Below are positions 9,001-17,675 of a DNA stretch of 64,000 nt, one piece after another (position 1 is the first letter of the stretch; each line of letters starts with the position of its first letter). The position numbers and the translations under genes are program-made. The notes beneath the pieces are model-generated. The model saw nothing but the letters and a program-made list of their open reading frames with translations, was not told where the DNA came from and made no database searches. Source of the DNA: Phytohabitans flavus (GTDB lineage: Bacteria; Actinomycetota; Actinomycetes; Mycobacteriales; Micromonosporaceae); NCBI RefSeq assembly GCF_011764545.1, contig NZ_AP022870.1:1844001-1908000 (forward strand), in the 5' to 3' direction.

Positions 9001-9510
9001 CCAGTCGTGCAGCAGCACCTGCTCGCCGCCGGTCATCGAGTCGCCGCTGGCCTGGAGGCGGGAGAGCCGGCCGGTGACCACGCAGCGCCCGTCGTTCGCG
9101 TTGGCGCACACGTCGTTCCAGACCGGGGCGGTCTGTCCGGGTGGGGCGTCATAGGTGTACAGCACGTAGACGTACGGGCTGGTCGGGAAGTTGGGCGCCA
9201 GCGCCATCCCGAGCAGGCCCCGGTCCCACTGGTTGTGCACGTTGGCCGACAGGTCGGCGAACACGGTCGGGGTCGTGTCGGCGAGGTCCTCGAAGACCTT
9301 GATCCGGCCGCCCTTTTCGGCGACGAAGATGCGCCCGTCCGGCGCGAACTCCAGATCGACCGGCGAGCTGAGGCCGCTGAAGACGATCTGCTCCTGGAAA
9401 CCGCTCGGCAGCGCGACCGCGGACGCGGGCGGCGGACCGATAAACGACGAAGACGCGAACACGGCCGCCAACGCGACGAACCCACCCAGCGCACGGCGAA
9501 GCACGGGCAT
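6055..9510 (-). CDS. Secreted PQQ-type sugar dehydrogenase with PKD, Ig-like and duplicated C-terminal domains
   Basis: About 1,151 residues from the ATG at 9510, chosen for its GGGGAGGGGA ribosome site. The signal peptide is MPVLRRALGGFVALAAVFAS ending near PPASA. Residues of about 31-465 are a glucose/sorbosone dehydrogenase beta-propeller (FSGLSSPVDLEFAPDGRIFV; WISDTGWNTWEEVN; FGWPCWEG). A PKD domain spans about 461-553, then comes a second Ig-like region with a CSTPENCHEH cysteine pair. The end has two near-identical domains of about 145 residues (743-890 and 1006-1151; each with GDMNHMNGSRFV and WLMYNTNGDNNMSYDTG), split by an SbsA-like Big_5 domain. It probably acts outside the cell on carbohydrate; substrate unknown. 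Confidence 0.85.
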   Translation of the reverse strand: MPVLRRALGGFVALAAVFASSSFIGPPPASAVALPSGFQEQIVFSGLSSPVDLEFAPDGRIFVAEKGGRIKVFEDLADTTPTVFADLSANVHNQWDRGLLGMALAPNFPTSPYVYVLYTYDAPPGQTAPVWNDVCANANDGRCVVTGRLSRLQASGDSMTGGEQVLLHDWCQQFPSHSIGDLAFGADGMLYVAAGDGASFSAVDYGQFPSGAPTNPCADPANEGGALRSQDIRTASDETQLDGTLLRLDPATGAAAAGNPNIGSADLDTRRIVANGLRNPYRVTMRPGTNEVWISDTGWNTWEEVNRVVNPTAGVTNFGWPCWEGNARQSGYDSANLPICETLYTAPAGTHTAPFVAWNHSSRLVTGEACPTGSSSSTGVAFYPTAGGPYPAAYNGAVFFADYSRRCVWASLPSTPGGLPDPANVQTFISDAASPVDLEVGPGGEVYYVDLGGTVRRVRYFPGNQPPSAVIAASSTQGPTPLTVTFNGTGSSDPDPADEGRLRYAWDFTNDGVTDSTAPTPTFTYSTAGSYTARLTVTDTLNATGTSTITITPGNEAPTAVIDTPAASTTWAVGNTITFSGHATDPQQGTLPASRLNWDLVMHHCSTPENCHEHAIRGWTGVASGSFEAPDHEYPSYLELKLLATDQDGLTHAVTRRLDPKTVNLTFDTVPSGLQLTVGSSSGATPFSRTVIQGSTNSVSAPSPQGSSAFASWSDGGAQTHVITAPTAATTYTATYTATQTPQQIGYTQVGTSLDSGDMNHMNGSRFVTGSDPTTVTSMSVYMSAVRPAPNNQYQLAIYADSNGSPGARVANSTSGTLTANSWNTRPITAALAANTPYWLMYNTNGDNNMSYDTGTANQGAWSASTTFGTWPATFGASNRWNAKFSIYATTGADTAAPTVTSTTPAAGATGVALNAPITVRFSESMSAGTITPANLELRGPGGTLVNRSVTYDAANQAATITPSAALAASTQYTVTVRTGVTDAAGNALAANHQFSFTTTDPSAPRFGYDQVGGTPDFGDMNHMNGSRFVNGATALTVSQISVYLKTVQAAPANQYQVAIYADVNGSPGTLVASSTSGTLTANSWNSRPVTAALAPNTAYWLMYNTNGDNNMSYDTGSANQAAWSSRPFGTWPSSFGTSDRWNAKYSIYAS
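6058..7278 (-). repeat. Intragenic duplication of a ~145-residue domain
   Basis: Bases 6058-6480 and 6846-7278 encode two copies of the same C-terminal domain of the secreted dehydrogenase, separated by a Big_5-type domain. Both copies share GDMNHMNGSRFV, QYQ(L/V)AIYAD, NGSPG, SGTLTANSWN and YWLMYNTNGDNNMSYDTG and end in RWNAK(F/Y)SIYA. They resemble the DUF4082 beta-sandwich family, which is often appended to glycan-active extracellular proteins. The DNA similarity is high enough that recombination between the copies could add or remove a unit. Confidence 0.75.
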
Positions 9511-9555
9511 TCCCCTCCCCAACTCGCGGAACCCCAAGTCGCGCGTTTCGAGCGG

Positions 9556-9569
9556 GACGGACGTCCGTC
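9556..9569. promoter_or_regulatory. 14-bp perfect palindrome upstream of the secreted dehydrogenase
   Basis: GACGGACGTCCGTC is self-complementary and lies 46 bases upstream of the dehydrogenase start codon, inside the 240-base gap shared with the divergent MMPL gene. It is a plausible operator for a dimeric repressor. No regulator gene is adjacent, so the factor is unknown. Confidence 0.35.
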
Positions 9570-9750
9570 AGCGCCCGAAAGATCGGCGAATCGTAACGGG
9601 ATACGGAATCCCCGAAGTGTCGGCTGCCCGACTCGACCGCCCACCCACCGGTCAAACCTGCCCGTCAGTCCGATGACGCACCTCGATCGGTGGGCGCGAC
9701 CGCCCGGACGCGGGGTGGCGCCCCAAACACGAAGGTGCTTCCATGCCCCG

Positions 9751-12003
9751 GTGACGTGCGCCGCACTCGGCCGTTGGTGTGCCCGCTGGCGGTGGCCGGT
9801 GCTCGGCGCCTGGCTCGTCCTGTTCATCGCCGGGCTGGTCCTCGGGGGCCAGGTCTTCGACCGGCTCACCACCACCGACAGCCTGCGCCCGGACGCCGAG
9901 TCACAGCTCGCGGACCGGCGGGTTGACGCGTTGCGGCCCGAGGGTCCGTTGGTCATCGCCGTCGTCGGTGGGCGCGACGTGTACGACCAGGCGCTTGTCG
10001 ACGAGGTCACGGCGGTCACCGCCGAGATCCGCGAGATGGACGGCGTCACGGAGGTCGAGGACCTGTACGGCGCCGCGGGCGGGCGGATCGGCGCCGACAA
10101 CCGCAGTTCGCTGATCCGGGTCGAACTGGAGCGCGACCTGCCGGACGACCGGCGGGAGCAGGTGGAGGACGCGGTCGCCGGCGCGCTGCACCGCATCGAC
10201 GCGCCCGAGGTACTGGTCGGCGGCGAGAAGCTCGCGGAGCGCGCGTTCGCCGACCAGGCCATCGCGGACGCGGCCCTCGGCGAGTCGGTCGCGATCGCCG
10301 TACTGCTGGTCGTGCTGGTGCTGATTCTCGGCGGTTTCGTGGCCGGCGCGATCCCGCTCGCCGCGGCGCTGGCCACCGTGTCGGTGACGCTGCTCGGCCT
10401 GTTCGGACTGACCGCGCTCACCGGCGTCAGCGAGTTCACCGTCAACGTGGTCACCCTGCTCGGCATCGGGCTCGCCGTCGACTACGCGCTGCTGGTAGTC
10501 GCCCGGTTCCGAGAGGAGCGCGACGCCGACCCCGACGCACCGGTCGCGGACCTTGTCGCACGCACCACCGCGACCGCCGGCCGCACCGTGCTGATCTCCG
10601 GGCTCGCCGTCGCCACGGCGATGGCTGCCCTGTACGCGTTCGCCGAACCGCTGCTCGGCGCGATGGCGCTGGGCGGCGCGGTCGCGGTGCTGCTGGCCAC
10701 CCTGGCCGGCCTGACCGCCGTACCCGCGCTCATCGCCGCGGCGCACCGCCGCATCCCCGGGGCCCGCGATTCCACCCGGGTGCTCGCGTTCCGCCACGCG
10801 GTCGCGGCCGCGCTGCGTCGCCGCGCCGAACCCGGGCCGGGCCTTCTCGCGCGGCTCGCCGCATTCGCGCAGGGCCGGCCGGCGCCGACCGCCCTCGCCG
10901 TCACGGCCGGCCTTCTCTCGCTGTCGCTGCCGTTCATATTCGCGGTCAACCTCGAAAACTCCGACGCCCGCGCGCTGCCCGCCTCGGCCGAGACCCGCAA
11001 GCTGCAAGAGGTTGTACAGCGCGACTTCAGCGGCGGCCAGGCCGACCCAATCGTCGTGGTGGTCGACGCCGACCCGGCCGGTGCCCACGTCCGCGACTTC
11101 ATGAACGCGGTCAACACACTGGACGGTGTGCTGCGGATACAGCCGCGGCCCGACATTCTCGCGCCGGCGGCCATCATCGACGTCACGCCGGAGGGCGAGA
11201 CCGCCGGCCAGACCTCCCGCGACGTCGTACGCGCGATCCGGGCGCTGGACCCGCCGTTCCCGGTGCTCGTCGGCGGCGCCGCCGCGGAACTGGTCGACTA
11301 CCGCGACTCGGTGGCCAACCGGTTCCCCATCGCGCTGCTGGTCATCCTGCTATCCACGGCGGTGCTGCTGTTCGTGCTGACCGGCTCGCTGGTGATGCCG
11401 GTCAAGGCGCTGCTGATGAACGCGCTCACCCTGCTCGCCACGCTCGGCGTGCTGGTCGTCGTCTTCCAGTGGGGCATCGGCGACGCGTTGCTCGGCTTCG
11501 ACTCGTGGGGCGCGATCGACCTCACCACACCCCTCCTGCTCTTCGTGTTCGTGTTCGGGCTCTCGATGGACTACGAGGTGTTCCTGCTCGCCCGGATCAA
11601 GGAGGAGTGGGACGGGCGCGACCTCACCCGCCGCCGCACCGTAAGCCCCACGCGGGCCAGCGACCACGCCGTCCGCGCCGGCATCGAGAAGTCCGGACCG
11701 GTGGTCACCGCCGCCGCGCTGTGCATCGGCGTGGTGTTCCTCGGCTTCCTGCTCGGCGACCTGATCGCAGTCAAGGAGATCGGTTTCGCGATGGCGGTCG
11801 CGCTGCTGCTCGACGTCACGGTCGTCCGCGGCCTGCTTCTGCCGGCGCTGATGAACCTGCTCGGCGAGTGGAACTGGTGGGCGCCGGCGCCGCTGCGCCG
11901 GCTGCACGAACGCTGGTGCACGCCGCGTACCAGCAGCCCGGAGCCGGCGGCCACGCGGACCCCAGCCGTCCGGACGCCGGACAAGGACCGCGCGCTTCGG
12001 TAG
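9751..12003 (+). CDS. MMPL/RND-family membrane transporter
   Basis: About 750 residues from the GTG at 9751; the open frame extends far upstream only because it is antisense to the dehydrogenase. A first membrane helix (VLGAWLVLFIAGLVLGG) precedes a large extracytoplasmic loop. A cluster of helices follows with the RND signature GIGLAVDYALLVVARFREE. A second loop and cluster carry FGLSMDYEVFLLARIKEEW. The duplicated (1+5) helix layout is typical of MMPL proteins, which export lipids, siderophores or drugs using proton motive force. The gene ends 24 bases from a convergent histidine-kinase gene. Substrate unknown. Confidence 0.88.
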   Translation: MTCAALGRWCARWRWPVLGAWLVLFIAGLVLGGQVFDRLTTTDSLRPDAESQLADRRVDALRPEGPLVIAVVGGRDVYDQALVDEVTAVTAEIREMDGVTEVEDLYGAAGGRIGADNRSSLIRVELERDLPDDRREQVEDAVAGALHRIDAPEVLVGGEKLAERAFADQAIADAALGESVAIAVLLVVLVLILGGFVAGAIPLAAALATVSVTLLGLFGLTALTGVSEFTVNVVTLLGIGLAVDYALLVVARFREERDADPDAPVADLVARTTATAGRTVLISGLAVATAMAALYAFAEPLLGAMALGGAVAVLLATLAGLTAVPALIAAAHRRIPGARDSTRVLAFRHAVAAALRRRAEPGPGLLARLAAFAQGRPAPTALAVTAGLLSLSLPFIFAVNLENSDARALPASAETRKLQEVVQRDFSGGQADPIVVVVDADPAGAHVRDFMNAVNTLDGVLRIQPRPDILAPAAIIDVTPEGETAGQTSRDVVRAIRALDPPFPVLVGGAAAELVDYRDSVANRFPIALLVILLSTAVLLFVLTGSLVMPVKALLMNALTLLATLGVLVVVFQWGIGDALLGFDSWGAIDLTTPLLLFVFVFGLSMDYEVFLLARIKEEWDGRDLTRRRTVSPTRASDHAVRAGIEKSGPVVTAAALCIGVVFLGFLLGDLIAVKEIGFAMAVALLLDVTVVRGLLLPALMNLLGEWNWWAPAPLRRLHERWCTPRTSSPEPAATRTPAVRTPDKDRALR

Positions 12004-12027
12004 GGAAAGGCGTTGCTGGGCGAGCGT

Positions 12028-13305
12028 TCACCGTGGGTGGTGGTCGCCCGCGGCGGGGAGCGTGGCGGCGGCGTCCGTGCCGCCACCTGGTCGGCTGGCG
12101 ATGGTCAGCCGTCCGCCGGCGTCCTCGACGAGTCGGGCCAGCAGGCGGAGGCCGACGTGGCCCGGCGGGGCGGGCTTGTCCGGCTCGAAGCCGGTGCCGT
12201 CGTCGCAGACGCTCAGGGTCAGCCCGCCGGTCTCGCCGGTGGTGAGGCGCACGCGTATCCGGGCGGCGTTCGCGTGGCGCAGGGCGTTGCGGAGCAGCTC
12301 GGTGGCGACCTGATGGAGCACCGCCACCGTCTGGGCGTCTGCCCGGCACGCCGGGGCGGCGAGTTCGACGGTCGCGTCGTGGTCGGGGAACTCGCGGTGG
12401 ACCCGGCTGATCGCGTCGTCGAGAGCGGCGGCGGGGTCGTCGCCGGCGGCCGGGAGTAGGTCGGTCAGCAGCGTCCGTAGCTGGCTCACCTCGGCGGTCA
12501 CCAGGTGGTGTACCCGGGTGAGCAGGTCGGCCCGGGCCGGGGCGGTGGTGGCGCGTTCGAGGAGCAGACCGGCGGCGGACAGGTCGGGTATCACGGTGTC
12601 GTGGAGCCGGCGGGCGATGTCGTGCCGGGTACGGTCGGCGGCGGCCAGCCCGTACCGCAGGGCGGCGTGCCGTTCGTCGAGGTCGCGTCGGGTCCGGCGG
12701 GCGTGGGCGAACGACACGGGTAGCAGGGCGAACGTGGCGAGGCAGAGCCCGGCCAGGACGATCGGCAGGATCGTCAGGACGCCGCGTTCCGTCATCCGGG
12801 TGACGTCGATCGGCACGTAGAGCTCGAGGCTGGCGTCGTTGCCGGCGACGTCCCGAAACGGGAAGAACACCTCGACGCGGGCTCCGGCCAGCGCGTTCTC
12901 GAAGCGGTGCGCGGGGTCGTCGGGCACCGGCCGGACCAGGATCTCGTCGGTGCCCAGCATGGTGTCGACGCGCTCGGTCCGCCGCTCGGCCCGCGGTTCG
13001 TCAGAGACGACGACCGTGCCACGTCCATCGTGGACGGTGAACACCTTGACCCGCTCGACTATGCGCGAGCGCAGAAACGGGGTCAGCGGTTCGAGCAGAT
13101 CGGCGCGGTCGGGGCCGGCGGCGTGGGCGAGGTCGTGAGCGGCGATGGGCGTGAGTACGGCGGCGGCGACCTGGCGCGCGACCCGCTCCGCGTCGCGGTG
13201 GGCGTCGCGGTCGGCCAGCCGCCAGACGCCGACCGCCACGAGCACGGTCAGCACCGCCGCGGTGGCGGCGGCCACGGCGAGGTGTCGGGCGACGGTGCGG
13301 CGCAC
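12028..13305 (-). CDS. Sensor histidine kinase (NarL/DesK class)
   Basis: About 425 residues from a GTG at 13305, five bases after the stop of the response-regulator gene, so the pair is translationally coupled. An N-terminal helix (VARHLAVAAATAAVLTVLVAVG) and a second helix near LTILPIVLAGLCLATFALL enclose a periplasmic sensor of about 150 residues. The HisKA_3 box reads RHDIARRLHDTVIPDL, with the phospho-accepting histidine in RRLHD. The ATPase domain shows VATELLRNALRHANA (N box), SVCDDGTGFEP (G1) and GHVGLRLLARLVEDAGG. It faces the MMPL gene tail to tail. Confidence 0.9.
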   Translation of the reverse strand: MRRTVARHLAVAAATAAVLTVLVAVGVWRLADRDAHRDAERVARQVAAAVLTPIAAHDLAHAAGPDRADLLEPLTPFLRSRIVERVKVFTVHDGRGTVVVSDEPRAERRTERVDTMLGTDEILVRPVPDDPAHRFENALAGARVEVFFPFRDVAGNDASLELYVPIDVTRMTERGVLTILPIVLAGLCLATFALLPVSFAHARRTRRDLDERHAALRYGLAAADRTRHDIARRLHDTVIPDLSAAGLLLERATTAPARADLLTRVHHLVTAEVSQLRTLLTDLLPAAGDDPAAALDDAISRVHREFPDHDATVELAAPACRADAQTVAVLHQVATELLRNALRHANAARIRVRLTTGETGGLTLSVCDDGTGFEPDKPAPPGHVGLRLLARLVEDAGGRLTIASRPGGGTDAAATLPAAGDHHPR

Positions 13306-13310
13306 GGCGC

Positions 13311-13916
13311 TCAGTACCGCGAGCCGATGGAGATCAGGCCCAGCCGGTCCGCGGAGATCACGGCTTCGAGCTGGGTACGGGCGCCGAGCTTGCCCATCAG
13401 CGCCTTGATGTGGTCCCGCGTGGTGTACACGGACAGGCCAAGCTCGGTCGCGCACCGGGTCGCGTCCCGCCCCTGGGCGAGCTGGCGCAGCACGTCGTAC
13501 TCACGCGGGGTGAGCATCACCTGGGGACGGTGGATCCGTCTGTCGACCGTTGGCCGGGTCGCGTCGGCGGTGCGGATGGCCGTCAGGATCCGCTGTAGGC
13601 CGGTGTCCTTGGACAGGAACGCGACCGCGCCGGCGGCGACCGCCCGGTCGGCCAGGTCGGGGCGCGGGTGGGCGGTGAGGACTATGACCCGGGCGGCCGG
13701 GCGCAGCCGGCGGAGGTCGGCGATGACGTCGATGCCGTCCCCGTCGGGCAGGTGCAGGTCGACGACCGCGGCGTCGAAGTGGAACGCGGCGGCCTTGGCC
13801 AGCCCGTCGCGGGCCGTCTGGGCGGTCGCGACGCAGCACAGGTCGGGCTCGAGGTCGAGGCTCAGCGCGAGCGAGTCGGTGAAGACGCGATGGTCGTCGA
13901 TGAGCAGCAGCGACAC
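13311..13916 (-). CDS. LuxR/NarL-family response regulator
   Basis: 201 residues from a GTG at 13916. The receiver domain has the acidic pair in LLLIDDH, the phospho-acceptor Asp53 in VVDLHLPDGDG and the conserved lysine in FLSKDTG. A C-terminal LuxR helix-turn-helix follows (LTPREYDVLRQLAQG; LGLSVYTTRDHIKALMGKLG). It partners the kinase encoded directly downstream. The gene is divergent from the ferric-iron transporter operon and shares its promoter region, so the two-component system may control iron uptake or the nearby MMPL exporter. This link is inferred from position only. Confidence 0.9.
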   Translation of the reverse strand: MSLLLIDDHRVFTDSLALSLDLEPDLCCVATAQTARDGLAKAAAFHFDAAVVDLHLPDGDGIDVIADLRRLRPAARVIVLTAHPRPDLADRAVAAGAVAFLSKDTGLQRILTAIRTADATRPTVDRRIHRPQVMLTPREYDVLRQLAQGRDATRCATELGLSVYTTRDHIKALMGKLGARTQLEAVISADRLGLISIGSRY

Positions 13917-13958
13917 CTGTGGTGGGGAGCGGGTGGGGTCGCATGGGGCACCCCCAAA

Positions 13959-13997
13959 TTTAGGGAGGCCACCCTTAGTTAGTAAAGCCTAACCTTC
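13959..13997 (+). promoter_or_regulatory. Two tandem DtxR/IdeR-like iron boxes
   Basis: Compared with the 19-bp iron-box consensus TTAGGTTAGGCTAACCTAA, the site at 13959-13977 matches 12 of 19 positions and that at 13979-13997 matches 13 of 19, by my own count. They are spaced 20 bp apart and sit 41 bp before the start of the ferric-iron binding-protein gene. DtxR/IdeR proteins repress iron-uptake genes through such sites when Fe(II) is plentiful. The match together with the downstream function makes iron repression likely. Confidence 0.65.
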
Positions 13998-14037
13998 GCT
14001 TGTTTCCGTCGTCTCCGCAGCAAGGAGTGCCTCTACC

Positions 14038-15059
14038 GTGCGCCGCCTACTCGTCGTCGCGGTCGTCTGCGCGACTGCCCTCGCCGCCTGCGGGTCCGGC
14101 TCCGATTCGGATGCTGGCACGCCGGCCGGCGACGTTGCGCTCACGCTCTACAACGCCCAGCACGAAGAGGTCGGGCAGGCCTGGGCCGACGGCTTCACCG
14201 CCAAGACTGGCATCAAGGTCGAGGTACGCAATGGCAGCGACTTCGAGCTGGCCAACCAGATCGCCGCCGAGGGCGCCGCGTCGCCGGCGGACGTGTTCAT
14301 CACCGAGAACTCGCCGGCGATGTCGCTGGTCTCGAGCAAGGACCTGTTCGCGCCGGTCGAGGCCGCGACGAAGGCACAGGTGCCGGCGCAGTACTCGTCC
14401 AGCAAGGGCGACTGGGTGGGGGTGGCCGCCCGGGCCACCGTCTTCATCCACAACACCACGACGCTCCCGATGCCCAGCTCCCGACATCGATCATGGATTT
14501 GGCCAAGCCGGAGTGGAAAGGCCGGTTCGGCGTCTCGCCCAGCGGCGCCGACTTCCAGGCGATCGTCAGCGCGGTCTACGCGCTTGAGGGCGACGCGGCC
14601 GGTGCGGCCTGGCTCCAGGGGGTCAAGGACAACGCCAAGGTGTACCGCGGCAACAGCACGATCATGAAGGCGGTCAACGCCGGCGAGGTCCCGGCCGGGG
14701 TCATCTACCACTACTACTGGTACGGGGACCAGGCTGACGGCGGCGCCAACAGCAAGAACACCAAGCTCGCCTACTTCGGCAACCAGGACCCGGGGGCGTT
14801 CGTCAGTGTCTCCGGCGGCGGCGTGCTCAAGTCGAGCAAGCACATCGCGGAGGCCCAGCAGCTGCTGGCCTACATGAGCGGCGCCGAGGGCCAGAAGACG
14901 CTCGCCGACAGCGCCGCCCTGGAGTACACAGTCGGGTCCGGTGTGGCGGCGAACTCCGCGCTCAAGCCACTGGCCGAGCTAGGCGCACCGACCGTCGACC
15001 TCAATGCCCTCAACGGGCCGAAGATCGTCGAGGAGATGCAACGGGTCGGCCTGCTGTGA
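14038..15059 (+). pseudogene. Ferric iron ABC transporter substrate-binding lipoprotein, one frameshift
   Basis: The GTG start follows AAGGAG. The lipoprotein signal VVAVVCATALAACGSGS has the lipobox LAAC. YNAQHEE matches the iron-ligand histidine region of FbpA proteins and VIYHYYWYGD supplies the tyrosine cluster that binds Fe(III). At about 14469 one G is missing: the frame must move from LPMPS to LPDAQLPTSIMDLAKPEWKG. The restored protein has about 341 residues, normal for the SfuA/FbpA family, and its TGA overlaps the permease GTG. It captures ferric iron outside the membrane for the permease and ATPase that follow. Confidence 0.85.
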
Positions 15060-16597
15060 CCAGCCGCGACGCGGCGGGGGTCGGCCCGCGGCCCCCGCTG
15101 TTCCGCACGTCTGCCGCGCTCGCGGTCGCCGCGCTGTCGGCCATCCCGCTCTGGTACGTCGCCAGCGGGGTGGCCGACGCCGGCACGGGGATGGTCGATC
15201 TGCTCTGGCGGCCCCGGGTCGGCGAGTTGCTCACCAACACGGTGCTGCTTGTGCTCGCCGGTACCGCCGCGTGCCTCGTGCTGGGCACCGCCGCCGCGTG
15301 GCTCGTCGAGCGGACCGACCTGCCCGGCCGTCCACTCTGGACCGCATTGATGGCGGCCCCGCTGGCGGTACCGGCATTCGTCAACAGCTTCGGCTGGTCG
15401 TCGCTGGTGCCTTCGTTCGCCGGGTTCGGCGCGGCGGTGGTGGTAACCACGCTGTCTTACTACCCGCTGGTGTACCTTCCGGTCGCGGCGGCACTGCGCG
15501 GCACCGACCCGGCGTTTGAGGAGATGGCCCGGTCGTTGGGCTGTGGGCCGTGGCGGGCCTTCACACGGGTCACGCTGCCCCGGCTGCGTCCCGCCGCCCT
15601 CGGCGGTGGCCTGCTGGTGGGACTGCACATGCTGGCCGAGTTCGGTGCCGTGCAGGCGCTGCGCTTCGACACCTTCACGACCGCGATCTACGACCAGTAC
15701 CAGTCCACCTTCAACGGCGCGGCGGCGACCGCGCTGGCCGGCGTACTCGTGCTGCTCTGCCTGCTGTTGCTGGCCGGGGAGCTGCGCCTGGCCGGCAGCG
15801 TCCGGCTGGCCCGGGTCGGCTCCGGGACGAGCCGCCAGCCGACCCTGCACCGGCTCGGCCGGGCCCGACCGGTCGCGGCCGCCGGACTGCTGCTATTCGC
15901 CGGCGCCGCGCTCGGCGTGCCGCTGGGCTGCATCGGGTACTGGCTGGCGGTCAGCACCTCCACCGCGTTCCCGGCCGCCGACCTGCTCGCCACGGCGGGG
16001 AGCACGCTTGCCCTCGCGGCCATGGGCGCGGCGGCCACCACCGCGGCGGCGCTGCCGGTCGCCTGGCTCGCGGTCCGCCGCCCTGGCTGGCCGAGCCGCA
16101 TCCTCGAACGGAGCACCTACGTGGGCAACTCGCTGCCCGGCATCGTGGTTGCGCTTGCCCTCATCACGGTCGCGATCAAGTACGCGCCCGGCCTCTACCA
16201 GACCACCGCGATGCTCGTCGTCGCGTACGTGACGCTGTTCCTCCCTCGTGCGATGGTGGGCATCCGATCGGCGCTGGCACAGATACCGGCGGCACTGGAC
16301 GACGTCGCTCGGACCCTCGGCGTACGCCCGGCCGGAGCCCTGCTGCGAGTGACGCTGCCGCTGATCGCGCGCGGTGCCGGTGCCGGCGCCGGGCTTGTGT
16401 TCATCGCCGTGGTCACCGAGCTCACCTCGACCCTGCTGCTCGCGCCGATCGGCACCCGCACGCTCGCCACCCAGTTCTGGAGCCAGTCCAGTGAGATCCA
16501 CTACGGCGCCGCCGCCCCGTACGCCCTGCTCATGATCGCGGTCTCCGCACCGATGGCCTACCTGCTCATCCGAACCGACCATGAGGCGGCCCGGTGA
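15056..16597 (+). CDS. Ferric iron ABC transporter permease (fused two-domain SfuB type)
   Basis: 513 residues with about twelve hydrophobic helices in two homologous halves, the usual form for iron permeases. Two coupling-helix EAA loops are visible: FEEMARSLGCGPWRAFTRVTLPRLRP in two parts near residue 160, and LDDVARTLGVRPAGALLRVTLP near 420. The GTG start overlaps the binding-protein stop and the TGA overlaps the ATPase GTG, each by four bases, showing one operon. It moves Fe(III) through the membrane. No frameshift is apparent here. Confidence 0.9.
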   Translation: MTSRDAAGVGPRPPLFRTSAALAVAALSAIPLWYVASGVADAGTGMVDLLWRPRVGELLTNTVLLVLAGTAACLVLGTAAAWLVERTDLPGRPLWTALMAAPLAVPAFVNSFGWSSLVPSFAGFGAAVVVTTLSYYPLVYLPVAAALRGTDPAFEEMARSLGCGPWRAFTRVTLPRLRPAALGGGLLVGLHMLAEFGAVQALRFDTFTTAIYDQYQSTFNGAAATALAGVLVLLCLLLLAGELRLAGSVRLARVGSGTSRQPTLHRLGRARPVAAAGLLLFAGAALGVPLGCIGYWLAVSTSTAFPAADLLATAGSTLALAAMGAAATTAAALPVAWLAVRRPGWPSRILERSTYVGNSLPGIVVALALITVAIKYAPGLYQTTAMLVVAYVTLFLPRAMVGIRSALAQIPAALDDVARTLGVRPAGALLRVTLPLIARGAGAGAGLVFIAVVTELTSTLLLAPIGTRTLATQFWSQSSEIHYGAAAPYALLMIAVSAPMAYLLIRTDHEAAR

Positions 16598-17675
16598 ACC
16601 CCGCCGTGCACCTGTCCGGCCTGCGCAAGGCGTACCGCGGCACGGCCGTCCTGACCGGCGTCGACCTCGACCTGGCCTCCGGCCAGCTGACCGCGCTGCT
16701 GGGCCGCTCCGGCTCCGGCAAGACCACGCTGTTGCGCATCGTGGCCGGCTTCGAGCGACCCGACAGCGGCTCCGTCGTCATCGGCGGCCGCACTGTCGAC
16801 GGCCTGCCGGCAGAGCGGCGCCGGATCGGCTACGTCACCCAGGACGGCGACCTCTTCCCGCACCTGACCGTGGCCGGCAACATCACCTTCGGGCTGCCGT
16901 GGCGGCAGCGCCGCGCCCGCCACCGGGTACCCGAACTGCTCGAACTTGTCGGCCTCGACCCGCGCCACGCCGGCCGGCTACCACACGCGCTCTCCGGTGG
17001 CGAGCAACAACGCGTCGCCTTGGCCCGGGCCCTCGCGCCCGACCCGGACATCCTGCTGCTGGACGAGCCGTTCTCCGCGCTCGACGCCGAACTGCGCGCC
17101 AGTACCCGTCGCGCCGTCGCCGACACCCTGCGCGCGACCGGCACCACCACGCTGCTCGTCACACACGACCAGGCGGAGGCGATGACCCTCGCCAGCCGGG
17201 TCGCGCTCCTGCGCGACGGCGTGATCCGGCAGCAGGGCACGCCGCAGGACCTCTACCTACGCCCGGCCGACCACGAGGTCGCCGCCTTCGCCGGCGACCT
17301 GACCGCGATCCCCGCGACCTTCCGAGGGGACATGGCCGACACCCCGCTCGGCCCGGTCGCGCTGCCCACCGTCCGCGACGGTCAAGGACTTGTCCTGGTA
17401 CGCCCGGAGCAGATCGAGGCCGTCGACAGCGGCGCCGAGGCCGTGGTCGTCGCGGTCGAGTTCCAGGGAACCACCGGCCTGGTAGGCCTCGCGTGCGCGG
17501 GGAGCGGCTCACCGCCCGATGGCCAGCGCACCTGCTGGTCGCGCAGGGCGCGCGGGTCCGGATCCGGGTCCGCGGTCCCGCCATCGTCACGTCGTCCCCG
17601 GCGACCGCCGAGATCCTCAACGGCGGCCACCGCCCAGGGCGACCCGCGCCGGCAAGCGCTACTGAAGCTAGCTGA
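16594..17675 (+). pseudogene. Ferric iron ABC transporter ATPase, frameshifted in its C-terminal domain
   Basis: The nucleotide-binding domain is complete: Walker A GRSGSGKTT, Q-loop TQDGDLFPH, signature LSGGEQQRVALARAL, Walker B ILLLDEPFSALD and switch histidine TTLLVTHDQAEAM. A TOBE-type regulatory domain follows. Near 17491-17495 one base appears lost, after EFQGTTGLVGLA. The restored frame continues VRGERLTARWPAHLLVAQGA and ends at TGA 17673-17675, giving about 360 residues as expected for FbpC/PotA-like ATPases. Without correction the frame runs on unrelated sequence into the convergent DedA gene. The restored end overlaps that gene's end by eight bases. Confidence 0.85.

Noticed and set aside
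7228..9750. Long forward reading frame running into the MMPL transporter gene
   Set aside because: It is antisense to the secreted dehydrogenase gene, and its residues are the arginine/glycine/valine-rich pattern of a GC-biased shadow. The transporter starts at about 9751.
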